Source: a gamma proteobacterium HdN1 (GTDB lineage Bacteria > Pseudomonadota > Gammaproteobacteria > Pseudomonadales > Ketobacteraceae). From it: 64,000 nt of DNA. The notes beneath the pieces are model-generated. The model was not told the origin of the DNA. It saw only the letters and a list, made by a program, of their open reading frames with translations, and searched no databases. Of this stretch, positions 18,251-27,750 are shown in pieces (within the stretch, counting starts at the first letter, position 1; every line of letters begins with the position of its first letter). The position numbers were made by a program, and so were the translations under genes. Location of the stretch: the NCBI GenBank assembly GCA_000198515.1, contig FP929140.1, forward strand, positions 1,152,527-1,216,526, written 5' to 3'.

Positions 18251-20041
18251 ATGTCTTATGAATATGGGTCTTTAGATCTTGGAATACGCAACCCGTTTCG
18301 CGCTGAGGGGTTTGTGCGCGCGGTAAGCGGAGTGCTTACTGGCGGTTTAGGGCTTTTTTCCTTGCTTATGGTGAAGTCGCTCGTGGATCACGGGGATCGC
18401 CTGCAGGGGTGGCTTCACTTATTGGTTGGCGTGGTGTTGCTGGCTGCGGGGTTGGCGGCACTGGGTACGGGTATTTTCCAGATGATTCGCTTCTTCGTGG
18501 GGCGTAGTGTGCCTACTAGCCTCGCGAGAAACGTTGCAAAGAGTGAGGTGCACGTTCAAGAGTCGGGCATTGCCTATCAGGCGGATCAGGTTGGACAGAT
18601 GTTGCAGGGGCGTAAAAACCTTACGTTCGTCGAGCCGCAAGGTTGGCTCGCGCGGTTGATACACTCACTCTTTCCGACGCTGTTGTTCATGCCGTATTTA
18701 TACCGCAATATGACGCAGCGCCTGTTAAGTGGGATTGCGGCTACGCTACTGCTCTTGGTGTGCTATGGGTTGGCATGGTTTTCCGGCAGCACGGGGCTGA
18801 CCTCGGTCAACAACACGCCAGTGATGGACTGGATGGGGTTGGTGCTTGCGCTTTTGCTGTTCGGTGTCTGGTATCATCGCCGAGCGCCAATTTCGCGTAA
18901 TTTGCAGATTCGTACAGAGGCTTCTTCCCTAAAGGGGATTGTTATCGCGGTTGCGGTTGCCATCGCTGCTCCCATCCTTTTAAGTCTGATCCACTACAAG
19001 ATCTATGCTTTGCCGAAACTGCCTGTAAGTGGCGGGCCCTTGATCGCCTTGATCATTGGAATGGCGCTGGTTGTGAGTGCATTCTTCGGCCTGATGCTTT
19101 TTATTCGGATGCAAAAGGTCAAGCCAATTACTGAAGTTTCAGAACTGCGTGCGAATTGGCAAGAATCCATTCACCCACAAGAAATATTTATTAACTTCGA
19201 AAATATCGTGATGGCCAATCGGCGTTATCGTGAGGTGCCTAATCGCGTCTATCGCGATTTCGATGCGAATTTAATTAAAGAAGGTGGCGCAGATAAGGGG
19301 CATTTTTCCGGGGAGATGATACAAGAGACGCAGCCGGCGGTGCATGAGCTTGAGCTACCGTCGGAATTTCGCTGGATTCGTATGGCGGCTACGGTTGTCG
19401 GTAACCTGTTTGTTGTGGCGGCTGCCTTCTGGCTGTATGCCAAAATCGGTGATTTGTCGCATTTGCTTGGCGGAAAGAGTGCGCAAGTTGCTCAATATGC
19501 CGCCTTTGCGGAAAGCCTGCTGCGCGTGCTGACGGTCTGGATGTTTGGCGTTATGCTGATTCGTTATACCCATTTCTTCTGGGGGGAGCTGCAATTTGAT
19601 TCTCTGTTAGTGTATTTTCGCTGCGAAGGAACCTACTCAGAGTCGCGTTTGAGCACGGGTACCAGTATTTATGACAGCACACGTTCCGAAAATACTGTGG
19701 TTCGCTCAAGTATGACGCCGTGGGTGCTTGCCACGCAGGTGCGCAGCGTAACATTTGCAGAATCCGGCGCGCGTAACCTTGAGTATCCGCGTCACGTCCT
19801 TGAAATGCACAAAGCGGACGATACCTTGCGGCAGATTGAAGCAGAGTTACACGGCTTTTTACGTGATAGGGAAACGCTTGCGAGCATCAATAATCAGCGC
19901 GATTTGGCGTCTGCCGCGCGAATCCATCAGGTAAATCAGCAAACGCGGGCAGTCAGCCCCCAGTCGCTGCCGGAGCCAGAGCCAACGCCAAGGGTCGCGC
20001 GGCAGCCGCAGATTCCACCCGAGGAACCGAGCCAGTTTTAG
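18251..20041 (+). CDS. Polytopic membrane protein of unknown function
   Basis: I do not recognise a characterised family. The 596-residue product has about eight hydrophobic segments in three groups: about 25-80 (two), 150-283 (four or five) and 375-440 (two). Between the second and third group is a soluble stretch with many charged residues (about 290-370), and the C-terminal 150 residues are soluble and end in a Pro/Gln/Glu-rich tail (PEPEPTPR). The ATG at 18251 follows CAGGAG. A TATAAT at 18207-18212 could be its -10. No catalytic motif is visible. It is followed 70 bases later by the PRMT-like gene in the same direction; a functional link is not shown. Confidence 0.8.
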   Translation: MSYEYGSLDLGIRNPFRAEGFVRAVSGVLTGGLGLFSLLMVKSLVDHGDRLQGWLHLLVGVVLLAAGLAALGTGIFQMIRFFVGRSVPTSLARNVAKSEVHVQESGIAYQADQVGQMLQGRKNLTFVEPQGWLARLIHSLFPTLLFMPYLYRNMTQRLLSGIAATLLLLVCYGLAWFSGSTGLTSVNNTPVMDWMGLVLALLLFGVWYHRRAPISRNLQIRTEASSLKGIVIAVAVAIAAPILLSLIHYKIYALPKLPVSGGPLIALIIGMALVVSAFFGLMLFIRMQKVKPITEVSELRANWQESIHPQEIFINFENIVMANRRYREVPNRVYRDFDANLIKEGGADKGHFSGEMIQETQPAVHELELPSEFRWIRMAATVVGNLFVVAAAFWLYAKIGDLSHLLGGKSAQVAQYAAFAESLLRVLTVWMFGVMLIRYTHFFWGELQFDSLLVYFRCEGTYSESRLSTGTSIYDSTRSENTVVRSSMTPWVLATQVRSVTFAESGARNLEYPRHVLEMHKADDTLRQIEAELHGFLRDRETLASINNQRDLASAARIHQVNQQTRAVSPQSLPEPEPTPRVARQPQIPPEEPSQF

Positions 20042-20111
20042 TCAGAAAACACCACGCCACGCGGTATAATAGCGCTGTGGTATCACTTTATAACGAACGG
20101 TATGCCCGCCC

Positions 20112-21050
20112 ATGTGGATTGAATATCAGCGCAGTATCCTCACCGACGATGTGCGAAATAAAGCGTTTCAAAATGCCTTGTCGCGCGTGATTACCAAAGG
20201 GCGTACCACAGTACTTGATATTGGGTCTGGCACGGGCTTTCTAAGCTTTCTGGCGGCACGTCTCGGCGCAAAAGATGTGTTCATGGTGGAGCATAACGAG
20301 GAGCTTGCTCGGCTGAGTGATCGGTTGATGCGAAAAAACCGGATCAAAAACTGCACACTGTTTCAGTGTTCCAGCTTTGATCTTTTCGAGCTACCGCCCG
20401 TAGATGTGGTTGTCTCGGAAACCTTGGGCAACTTCGCTTACGAGGAAAATATCCTTGAGATCATGCGTGATGCGCAGCGATTTTTGCGGCCGGGTGGAGT
20501 GATGTTGCCGTCTTCTCTGGAGCAATGGATTGCGCCTGTTTGCAGCGAGCGATTCTATAACGAGCTTTGTACGTGGGATGAAATTGGCTTTGACCTAGAT
20601 TTTTCTCCTGCAAAGGCGATGTCGTTTAATAATCTCTACGTCCGGCGTTTTGGTCAGGCCGATTTAGTTGCCGAGTTCAAGCGCTGGGATAGTGTGGACT
20701 TGAATAGCCGTTATGACAGTTTGAGGCGCGGTGAGTCTCACTGGATTATTAAAGATCAAGCCACTTGGTACGGTTTTGCCTCGTGGTGGAAAGCTGCCCT
20801 CGATCAGAAGCTCGCGCTCGCAACCGGGCCGTTAGACCCGATTACTCATTGGGAGCAGCTTTATATGCCACTAGAGGCGCCTATTGAAGTAATGCCCGGT
20901 GATGATGTTTATTTGAATATTCTTTCTGATAGCCGTGATGGCAATGGCGTTACGCTTCGCTGGCAAGTGTCGCATATGCGAGCAGGCGCAAATTTGTCGC
21001 GGCAGACGATGGATTTGCGCAAAGGCGGAACCGCCGTAGCGGATGAGTGA
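20112..21050 (+). CDS. PRMT-fold SAM-dependent methyltransferase (protein arginine methyltransferase-like)
   Basis: A class I methyltransferase of 312 residues with features of protein arginine methyltransferases: motif I VLDIGSGTGFLS (34-45), acidic residue E60 after it, a double-Glu loop SETLGNFAYEE with E103 and E111/E112, a beta-barrel-like C-terminal half and a THW loop (T245-H246-W247 in DPITHWEQ). PRMTs methylate arginine side chains; this family is common in eukaryotes and rare in bacteria. Substrate unknown. The ATG at 20112 lies 70 bases after the unknown membrane protein; a TATAAT at 20065-20070 may give it its own promoter. It might instead methylate a small molecule. Confidence 0.78.
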   Translation: MWIEYQRSILTDDVRNKAFQNALSRVITKGRTTVLDIGSGTGFLSFLAARLGAKDVFMVEHNEELARLSDRLMRKNRIKNCTLFQCSSFDLFELPPVDVVVSETLGNFAYEENILEIMRDAQRFLRPGGVMLPSSLEQWIAPVCSERFYNELCTWDEIGFDLDFSPAKAMSFNNLYVRRFGQADLVAEFKRWDSVDLNSRYDSLRRGESHWIIKDQATWYGFASWWKAALDQKLALATGPLDPITHWEQLYMPLEAPIEVMPGDDVYLNILSDSRDGNGVTLRWQVSHMRAGANLSRQTMDLRKGGTAVADE

Positions 21051-21187
21051 GGGGGCGGCCCTGCTCACGTTCATGCAAAGCGGGAGCTTGCGTTGATTGA
21101 GTTCATTTAGAGTTAAGTTGCGTTTGAACATGCTGGTCTGGCCCGTGTTTTTAGAATCCAAAAACCGCACCTTCCTTGGAGAATCGC

Positions 21188-21850
21188 ATGAGCGCATTCA
21201 CAGCACGATCGGATTTATCGCTTTTTGATACGACGCGCAAAGGCGCTTTCGTTGTTTGTCTTGCAAGTACGTTGTTTGCTAGCACCGCCGCCCTTGCTGC
21301 ACCGCCGGCCCAGCAAGGGGGGCGACTCTATGGCAACAGCGTACCTCACGCAGTGTTTTCTGCTGCGGTGCATTTTGGCGGAGACGATCTGGCGGTAGTT
21401 TATTCTCGCGACGAAACGGAAAAAATAGAGGCGGGAGGTGGCTATCTGTTGGGGTTGGGAATTGAGTTCCCACTTGTACCTAACGAAATTGCGCTGCGCA
21501 CAGGCGTCAGCTATCTGTATGATTCCATTGATGCGGATAATGGCAAGGCCGAATTTAAGAGGCTGCCTTGGGACGCTATTGTGCTGTTTGGCAACCAGTT
21601 TCGTTTTGGTGTTGGCGCGACCTACCATACCGTAGTCGAATATGAGTTTCGCCAAGATTGGGGCCAGCGTATCAGTGCGAATTTTGAAGATGAGCTCGGC
21701 TTGGTGGCGCTCGCCGAAATAGCGGTAATGCCCAATTTTACCGTGCATTTGCGTTACACGGACATCGAGTATACGAGCACTGGGCGTGGCCGGTCGGCTA
21801 AAACCGTCGATGGTAGCGGTTTTGGCGTGGGGTTCAACGTGTTGTTTTAG
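21188..21850 (+). CDS. Small outer-membrane beta-barrel protein
   Basis: The 220-residue product has an N-terminal signal peptide (core FVVCLASTLFASTAALA, cut before APPA) followed by alternating hydrophobic/polar strands such as YLLGLGIEFPL, ALRTGVSYLY, FRFGVGATYHT and TVHLRYTDIEY. It ends with FGVGFNVLF, a terminal aromatic as expected of outer-membrane barrels. No specific family is recognised; it resembles the OmpA/OmpW-like small barrels. The ATG 21188 is preceded by TTGGAGAA. Function unknown, possibly a porin-like or structural outer-membrane protein. Confidence 0.75.
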   Translation: MSAFTARSDLSLFDTTRKGAFVVCLASTLFASTAALAAPPAQQGGRLYGNSVPHAVFSAAVHFGGDDLAVVYSRDETEKIEAGGGYLLGLGIEFPLVPNEIALRTGVSYLYDSIDADNGKAEFKRLPWDAIVLFGNQFRFGVGATYHTVVEYEFRQDWGQRISANFEDELGLVALAEIAVMPNFTVHLRYTDIEYTSTGRGRSAKTVDGSGFGVGFNVLF

Positions 21851-22032
21851 AGGGTTTGCGTAATCAAGTTGCCAGAACGCGTGGGTACCCGTTTCTTGTC
21901 CTATGTCATGAATATATTGGATAAGCGCCTTGTATACCCTTAAGTAGGTATGGCTGTATCAGGGTTGGTCGTGGATGCTTGTAGGTGGAGAGCTGACTTG
22001 CAGGTTCTCAAGGTATCCCTTTTTGGGTTACC

Positions 22033-23868
22033 ATGCGTGACCCAGTAGTCAGGGGCGATGGTTCCACAAGCATTTTCTGGAAGTTACCTTTGAAACCGAC
22101 CGACATACAGAACGGCGACTATTTCCATAAAGTCGTCGATTGCCAATATGCGTGCCCGGCGCACACCCCGGTGCCTGAATACATCCGATTGATTGCGCAA
22201 GGGCGCTATACAGACGCCTATATGATCAATTGGGTGGCGAACGTTTTTCCCGGCGTACTGGGGCGTACCTGCGATCGCCCTTGCGAGCCTGCTTGCCGAC
22301 GGGGGCGAGTGGAGGAGCAGCCGGTTGCGATTTGTCGCTTAAAGCGTGTCGCTGCGGACAATAAATCAGATGTAGCGGAACGCTTGCCAAAAGTGAGTGT
22401 TGCTCCGACAGGCAAGAAAGTTGCGCTGATTGGGGGCGGCCCTGCGTCGCTTACGGTTGCGCGCGACCTCGCGTTGTGTGGCCACGAGCTGCATTTGTTC
22501 GACGAGCACAGTACCGCTGGCGGTATGATGCGTTGTGAGATTCCTTCATTTCGTTTGCCGGAAGAGGTGCTGAACGAAGAAGTCGATTACATCCTCGATA
22601 TGGGTGTGCAAAAGCACTTCAATACGCTCGTTACCAGTTTAAAGGGCGTACTGGAGCAAGGGTATGACGCGGTGTTCGTGGGTACTGGTGCACCTAAGGG
22701 GCGCGACTTGCCAGATCTGCCGGGCCGTGAGGAAGGCGCTGCTAACATCCATGTTGGCTTGAGCTGGCTGGCAAATGTCGCGTTCGGGCACGTTGAATCC
22801 ATCGGCCGTCGGGTGTTGGTATTGGGTGGCGGCAATACCGCGATGGACTGCTGCCGTACGGCTCGCCGGCTCGGCGGTGCGGACGTCAAAGTCGTAGTAC
22901 GCAGTCCGTTTGCAGAGATGAAAGCGTCGCCATGGGAAAAGGAAGACGCGCAGCACGAAGGAATCCCCATCCTCGATAATCATGTGCCCATTGATTTTGT
23001 CATTGAGAGTGGCAAATTGGTGGGCATGCGTTTTGACCGTGTTCACGCGATCTATGACGGTGCTAAACGCAAGCTGGTTTCTACGGGCCAGCCGCCGGTG
23101 CTCTTGGAATGCGATGATGTATTGATTGCCATTGGGCAAGAAAACTCGTTCCCGTGGATTGAGCGTGATATTGGCATTGAGTTTGATAAATGGGATTTGC
23201 CTGCCCTCGATGAAGTTACTCTGCAGTCTTCGTTGCCCAAGGTGTTTTTTGGTGGTGATGCCGCATTCGGCCCCAAAAATATCATCACGGCGGTCGCGCA
23301 AGCCCATCAGGCCGCTGTTTCCATGCATTTGTTTTTGAGTGGCGAAGATGTGCGTGTGCGGCCTTCACCTGGCGTTAGCCTCGTGAGCCAAAAAATGGGC
23401 ATCCACGAATGGATTTACGACAATATTGTGATCAACGATGAGCGCTACGTCGTCCCGCAAGTCGAAGTGGAAGCAGCGCTAAGTGACCGCCTTCTGGAGG
23501 TAGAGCTTGGCTATGAACATGCCGAGGCACTTAGGGAGGCGTTACGCTGCTTGAATTGCGATGCGCAAACGGTATTTACCGCAGAACGTTGCATTGAGTG
23601 TGATGCTTGTGTCGACGTCTGCCCAGTTGATTGTATTAACTTTCTGGAAAATGACGAAGAAGAAGCGCTGCGCCAAAACCTGCGAATCCCCGCAGCCAAT
23701 CTTACTCAATCTCTCTACGTTTCTGGCGATTTGCCCAATCAGACCGGCCGCATTATGGTGAAGGACGAAAACGTCTGCCTGCACTGTGGACTCTGTGCTG
23801 AACGCTGCCCGACCGCAGCTTGGGATATGCAGAAATTCCTCTATACCGTTACTCATGCAGGGCAGTAA
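22033..23868 (+). CDS. GltD-like FAD/iron-sulfur oxidoreductase with two C-terminal [4Fe-4S] sites
   Basis: The 611-residue product joins a glutamate-synthase-small-subunit-like flavoprotein with a ferredoxin-like tail. The N-terminal cysteine region (CQYACPAHTPVPEY, then CDRPCEPACRRG) binds iron-sulfur clusters; FAD binding is at IGGGPASLTVARDL (about 133-146); NAD(P) binding at LVLGGGNTAMDCC (about 267-279). The tail has CIECDACVDVCPVDC and CLHCGLCAERCPTA. It starts the three-gene cluster whose other members are 2-oxoacid:ferredoxin oxidoreductase subunits, so it probably passes electrons between ferredoxin-type centres of that complex and NAD(P). Similar gltD-like partners accompany KorAB in some proteobacteria. 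It is not a true GltD since gltB is absent here. Confidence 0.85.
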   Translation: MRDPVVRGDGSTSIFWKLPLKPTDIQNGDYFHKVVDCQYACPAHTPVPEYIRLIAQGRYTDAYMINWVANVFPGVLGRTCDRPCEPACRRGRVEEQPVAICRLKRVAADNKSDVAERLPKVSVAPTGKKVALIGGGPASLTVARDLALCGHELHLFDEHSTAGGMMRCEIPSFRLPEEVLNEEVDYILDMGVQKHFNTLVTSLKGVLEQGYDAVFVGTGAPKGRDLPDLPGREEGAANIHVGLSWLANVAFGHVESIGRRVLVLGGGNTAMDCCRTARRLGGADVKVVVRSPFAEMKASPWEKEDAQHEGIPILDNHVPIDFVIESGKLVGMRFDRVHAIYDGAKRKLVSTGQPPVLLECDDVLIAIGQENSFPWIERDIGIEFDKWDLPALDEVTLQSSLPKVFFGGDAAFGPKNIITAVAQAHQAAVSMHLFLSGEDVRVRPSPGVSLVSQKMGIHEWIYDNIVINDERYVVPQVEVEAALSDRLLEVELGYEHAEALREALRCLNCDAQTVFTAERCIECDACVDVCPVDCINFLENDEEEALRQNLRIPAANLTQSLYVSGDLPNQTGRIMVKDENVCLHCGLCAERCPTAAWDMQKFLYTVTHAGQ

Positions 23869-23870
23869 GC

Positions 23871-25760
23871 ATGCAAAGAATCAATGCAGTTAACGATTTT
23901 GTTATCAAGTTTGCAAACGTCAACGGTACGGGCTCTGCGAGCGCGAATAATTTATTCGCAAAAGCGGTGTTTCGTATGGGCGTGCCGGTTGTTCCAAAAA
24001 ATATTTTTCCTTCCAATATACAGGGCCTGCCGACTTGGTACGAAGTTCGAGTCAGTGAGAAAGGCTATCTTGGACGGCGCGGTGGCACGGATATTATGGT
24101 GTCGGTAAACCCGCAATCTATGGTGCGCGATGCCCAAGAAGTCGAGCCGGGCGGCTATTTTATTTATGATTCGACCAAGCCTTTAGACCCGCGCCTCTTG
24201 CGCAGCGATGTGCAGTTTATTGGTATCCCGTTAACCGATATGTGCTTACGCACTTATACCGATCCTCGTCAGCGCCAGTTGTTCAAGAACGTGATCTACA
24301 TTGGCGCTTTGGCGGCACTTTTGGATATTGAGTTTGGTGTTCTGAAAGATTTGATTTCGGATCAGTTTGAAGGCAAAGAAAAGCTGATCGCACCGAACGT
24401 GCACGCGCTAGAGATGGGGCATCAGTACGCCAGAACCCACTATGAATGTCCGTTATCCATTCGAGTAGAACGTCGTGACCTTGTGGGTGATGCAATTCTG
24501 CTGGATGGCAATACGGCTTGTGGTTTGGGAGCGGTCTACGGTGGTGCGACGGTGGCCGCATGGTATCCCATTACGCCGTCAACTTCGGTGGTTGAAGGCT
24601 TTCAGCGTTTTGCTGAGCGCCTGCGCATCGACCCAGGTACGGGGCGGCGCAATTATGCAATTGTGCAGGCAGAGGATGAGCTTGCGGCGATTGGTATGGT
24701 GATTGGTGCAAACTGGAATGGTGCGCGCTCTTTTACCGCAACTTCTGGCCCCGGCATTTCGCTGATGACGGAATTTCTCGGCTTGGCCTATTTTGCGGAA
24801 ATTCCCTTGGTGCTGATTGACGTTCAGCGTGCCGGCCCCTCAACCGGGATGCCAACGCGCACCCAGCAGTCCGACTTGACGGCTGCGGGGTATGCGGGCC
24901 ATGGAGATTCCAAGCATGTGCTTTTATTTCCGTCTACGCCGAAAGAATGTTTTGATATGACAGCGCAAGCGTTCGATCTTGCCGAACGCCTGCAAACGCC
25001 CATTATCATTATGAGTGATTTGGATTTGGGCATGAACGAGGGCATGTCTGCGCCGTTACAGTGGGACGATGCGCGAAGATACGATCGTGGCAAGGTGTTA
25101 AGTGCTGAAGATCTTGACGCGATGTCGGAACGCTTTGGGCGGTATCTGGACGTGGATGGTGATGCAATTCCTTATCGCACCTATCCTGGAACGCACCCCA
25201 CCAAGGGTTCCTTTTTTACCCGTGGTACTTCGCGCGATGAGTATGCGATTTACACCGAAGACGGCGCGGCTTACGTGCGGAATATGGAGCGGTTGTTAGG
25301 AAAGTGGGATACAGCAAAAACTTTTGTTCCTGCACCCGAGCTTCATTCGGCGCCCCATCAGACGAACACGGGGCTCTTGTATTTCGGTACGACGACGCAG
25401 GCGACGATGGAAGCGCTGGATTTATTGGCAGAACAAGGGATTTACGTGGATGCAATGCAGGTGCGTGCATTTCCTTTTCATGCCGACGTGGATAAATTTA
25501 TCGAGAGTCACGACCGAGTGTTTGTGATTGAGCAAAACCGTGATGCGCAATTTCGCAGCATGATCATTAACGAGATGGATTGCAGTCCAGCGAAACTTGT
25601 ACGTGTGCTTAATTATGACGGTATGCCCATTACCGCACGGTTGATTGCGAGTGCGGTTTCTGCTCAATCTGCAGCAGGGGCTGCCGCAAAAGATACGAGC
25701 CCTGTGGCAAAAGCTACGAAGGTTACACATTTGCACAAAGGTAAGGTGGAGAGGGGCTAA
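23871..25760 (+). CDS. 2-oxoacid:ferredoxin oxidoreductase, fused gamma-alpha subunit
   Basis: The 629-residue subunit combines a gamma domain (NVNGTGSASANNLFAKAVFRMG, residues 14-190) with an alpha domain carrying the pyrimidine-binding region (AWYPITPSTSVVEGF), TATSGPGISLMTEF and the GMPTRTQQSDL motif, as in KorA. The enzyme oxidatively decarboxylates a 2-oxoacid with CoA, reducing ferredoxin. The family resemblance favours 2-oxoglutarate, but substrate cannot be fixed by eye. The ATG 23871 two bases after the previous stop gives MQRINAVND; longer frame to 23820 would overlap the preceding gene. A low-complexity Ala-rich linker closes the protein. Its TAA is adjacent to the beta-subunit ATG. 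Confidence 0.88.
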   Translation: MQRINAVNDFVIKFANVNGTGSASANNLFAKAVFRMGVPVVPKNIFPSNIQGLPTWYEVRVSEKGYLGRRGGTDIMVSVNPQSMVRDAQEVEPGGYFIYDSTKPLDPRLLRSDVQFIGIPLTDMCLRTYTDPRQRQLFKNVIYIGALAALLDIEFGVLKDLISDQFEGKEKLIAPNVHALEMGHQYARTHYECPLSIRVERRDLVGDAILLDGNTACGLGAVYGGATVAAWYPITPSTSVVEGFQRFAERLRIDPGTGRRNYAIVQAEDELAAIGMVIGANWNGARSFTATSGPGISLMTEFLGLAYFAEIPLVLIDVQRAGPSTGMPTRTQQSDLTAAGYAGHGDSKHVLLFPSTPKECFDMTAQAFDLAERLQTPIIIMSDLDLGMNEGMSAPLQWDDARRYDRGKVLSAEDLDAMSERFGRYLDVDGDAIPYRTYPGTHPTKGSFFTRGTSRDEYAIYTEDGAAYVRNMERLLGKWDTAKTFVPAPELHSAPHQTNTGLLYFGTTTQATMEALDLLAEQGIYVDAMQVRAFPFHADVDKFIESHDRVFVIEQNRDAQFRSMIINEMDCSPAKLVRVLNYDGMPITARLIASAVSAQSAAGAAAKDTSPVAKATKVTHLHKGKVERG

Positions 25761-26812
25761 TGAGCTATTTTCGTCCCGGTTTTCGTCATCCGGAATTGCC
25801 AAAAAATGACTTAGGGTATACCAAACAGCAGTACGAAGGCGCGATTTCTACCTTGTGTGCAGGATGTGGGCACGATTCGATATCAGCTGCGATTGTGCAG
25901 TCAGTGTTTGAGCTTTCGATCGCGCCTCATCAGGTTGCCAAGCTTTCGGGAATCGGCTGTTCCTCCAAGACTCCGACCTATTTTCTTAGCAACTCGCATG
26001 GATTTAATTCCGTGCATGGGCGGATGCCCTCGGTGGCTACGGGAGCCAATCTTGCCAATCGCGATATGATTTATATCGGCGTTTCTGGAGATGGTGATAG
26101 TGCGTCCATTGGTATGGGGCAGTTTGCGCACGTGGTTCGCCGCAACCTGAATATGATGTATGTGGTGATGAATAACGGTTGCTATGGATTGACCAAAGGC
26201 CAAGATTCTGCAACCGCAGATGTTGGTTCGCGAAGCAAAGCAGGTTCCGTCAATCGCTTTGAACCGATTGATCTTGCCAGCGTCGCTTTGCAGTTGGGGG
26301 CTACCTTTGTTGCGAGGAGTTTTTCTGGCGATAAAGAACAATTGGTACCATTGATCAAAGCGGCGCTATCCCACTCAGGATTCGCGTTAATTGATGTGGT
26401 GTCACCTTGCGTTACTTTTAACAATAATCCGGGCTCTACCAAAGCCTACGATTATGTGCGCCAGCATATGCAGACTACGTCGCTGGTAGATTTTGTGCCC
26501 ATGGCCGAAGAAATCACTACGGCGTATGGCGAAGGCGAATCGCGCGGCGTAACGATGCATGATGGCTCCGTGATCCAACTGCATAAGCTGCGCACAGAAT
26601 GGAACCCCGAAGACCGTCAATCCGCACTGAATGCACTGGCGGAATCAAGGGAGCGCGGAGAGGTTCTGACGGGGCTTTTGTATGTCGAGCGCGACAGCCG
26701 CGAGCTACACGAGACGATCAACTCAACGCGCACCCCGCTTCGCACCCTGACAGAGAAGGAGTTATGCCCTGGGTCTTCGGCGTTAGAAACGATTAACAAT
26801 AGCTTGCGTTAA
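25760..26812 (+). CDS. 2-oxoacid:ferredoxin oxidoreductase, beta (TPP-binding) subunit
   Basis: The 350-residue subunit has STLCAGCGHDSIS near the N-terminus, KLSGIGCSSKTPTYF, and the TPP-binding motif running from GVSGDGDSASIG to NNGCYGLTKGQ (about 110-155). It partners the preceding gamma-alpha subunit; the start overlaps that gene's stop by one base. The proteobacterial KorB form lacks an extra ferredoxin domain, consistent with the separate GltD-like subunit upstream. Its TAA overlaps the stop of the convergent EamA gene. Confidence 0.9.
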   Translation: MSYFRPGFRHPELPKNDLGYTKQQYEGAISTLCAGCGHDSISAAIVQSVFELSIAPHQVAKLSGIGCSSKTPTYFLSNSHGFNSVHGRMPSVATGANLANRDMIYIGVSGDGDSASIGMGQFAHVVRRNLNMMYVVMNNGCYGLTKGQDSATADVGSRSKAGSVNRFEPIDLASVALQLGATFVARSFSGDKEQLVPLIKAALSHSGFALIDVVSPCVTFNNNPGSTKAYDYVRQHMQTTSLVDFVPMAEEITTAYGEGESRGVTMHDGSVIQLHKLRTEWNPEDRQSALNALAESRERGEVLTGLLYVERDSRELHETINSTRTPLRTLTEKELCPGSSALETINNSLR

Positions 26813-27750
26813 CTGTTGGAGTTGGCTTGCTGCGAGGCGCCGTCAGGATTGGCAGCGCCTTGCTTTACGTCGGGCGCGCGCTCACGACTTGGCCAATACA
26901 CGAGCACAACGCCTGATAGAATAATCGCCATCGCAAACAATGCAGTGCGATCGACCTGCTCTCCTGCTAACCAAACGCCCAAGCCTACCGCGACCAAAGG
27001 GTTGACGTAGGCGTAGCTGGTAGCAATCGCGGGTCGCACGTTTTGCAATAGGTGAACGTACGCGCTAAACCCCAGAATCGCACCAAAGCTAATCAAGTAA
27101 CCGAGCGCCCACCACGCTTTGGCGGTGGGCATTTCGGTAACTGTTTCGCCGCGCAGAGCGCTCGCTGCGAGCAAGACAAAGCCACCTAACAACATTTCTA
27201 CGGCGCTCGCCATAAAGCCTGCCGGCATATTGAGATGCTGGCTCCACATGGAGCCGAAGGCCCACGTTAGGGCCGCAAGAACCAGCAAACTTGCGCCTAG
27301 CGGGCTTGCCGATAGCTCGTTGCCAAGGTTGAGCAGAATCAAGCCGCCAAAGCCAATCACCATTCCTACCCATTCACGAATACGCGCACGGGATCCCCAG
27401 ATGTTGGCGAATGCCAGCGCAAATAAAGGTGCCACCCCTACGACCAGTGCCGACATGCCAGAACTGACCCCTTGTTCGAGCGCAAGGCCGACCATCCCGT
27501 TGCCGCCCAACATAAGGAACGCGCCGATGATGCCGCCGTTGATCCACTGCCGGCCACTTGGCCATGCGTGGCCGCGCCAGCGTAGAAAAGCCAGCATTAA
27601 GGCCCCAGCCGAAATATAGCGAACGCCGGCCATAAGCAGCGGCGGCATGGATTCGATTGCAAAGCGCATCGCCAAGTAGGTTGAGCCCCAGATGACATAC
27701 ACGCCCACCAATGCCAAGAGAATGTCGGCACGCCAAGGCGAAGACTTCAA
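26809..27750 (-). CDS. EamA/DMT-family transporter (YedA-like)
   Basis: The 313-residue product has ten hydrophobic segments arranged as two EamA repeats, with VYVIWGSTYLAMRFAIE at the start and YAYVNPLVAVGLG in the second half, typical of drug/metabolite exporters near YedA/RhaT. Substrate unknown. Start choice: on the minus strand AAGGAG precedes a TTG at 27750 with good spacing, giving MKSSPWRAD. A longer frame beginning with another TTG at 27774 would contain that SD inside the gene. No ATG fits. C-terminal tail is soluble and low in complexity. Confidence 0.85.
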   Translation of the reverse strand: MKSSPWRADILLALVGVYVIWGSTYLAMRFAIESMPPLLMAGVRYISAGALMLAFLRWRGHAWPSGRQWINGGIIGAFLMLGGNGMVGLALEQGVSSGMSALVVGVAPLFALAFANIWGSRARIREWVGMVIGFGGLILLNLGNELSASPLGASLLVLAALTWAFGSMWSQHLNMPAGFMASAVEMLLGGFVLLAASALRGETVTEMPTAKAWWALGYLISFGAILGFSAYVHLLQNVRPAIATSYAYVNPLVAVGLGVWLAGEQVDRTALFAMAIILSGVVLVYWPSRERAPDVKQGAANPDGASQQANSNS

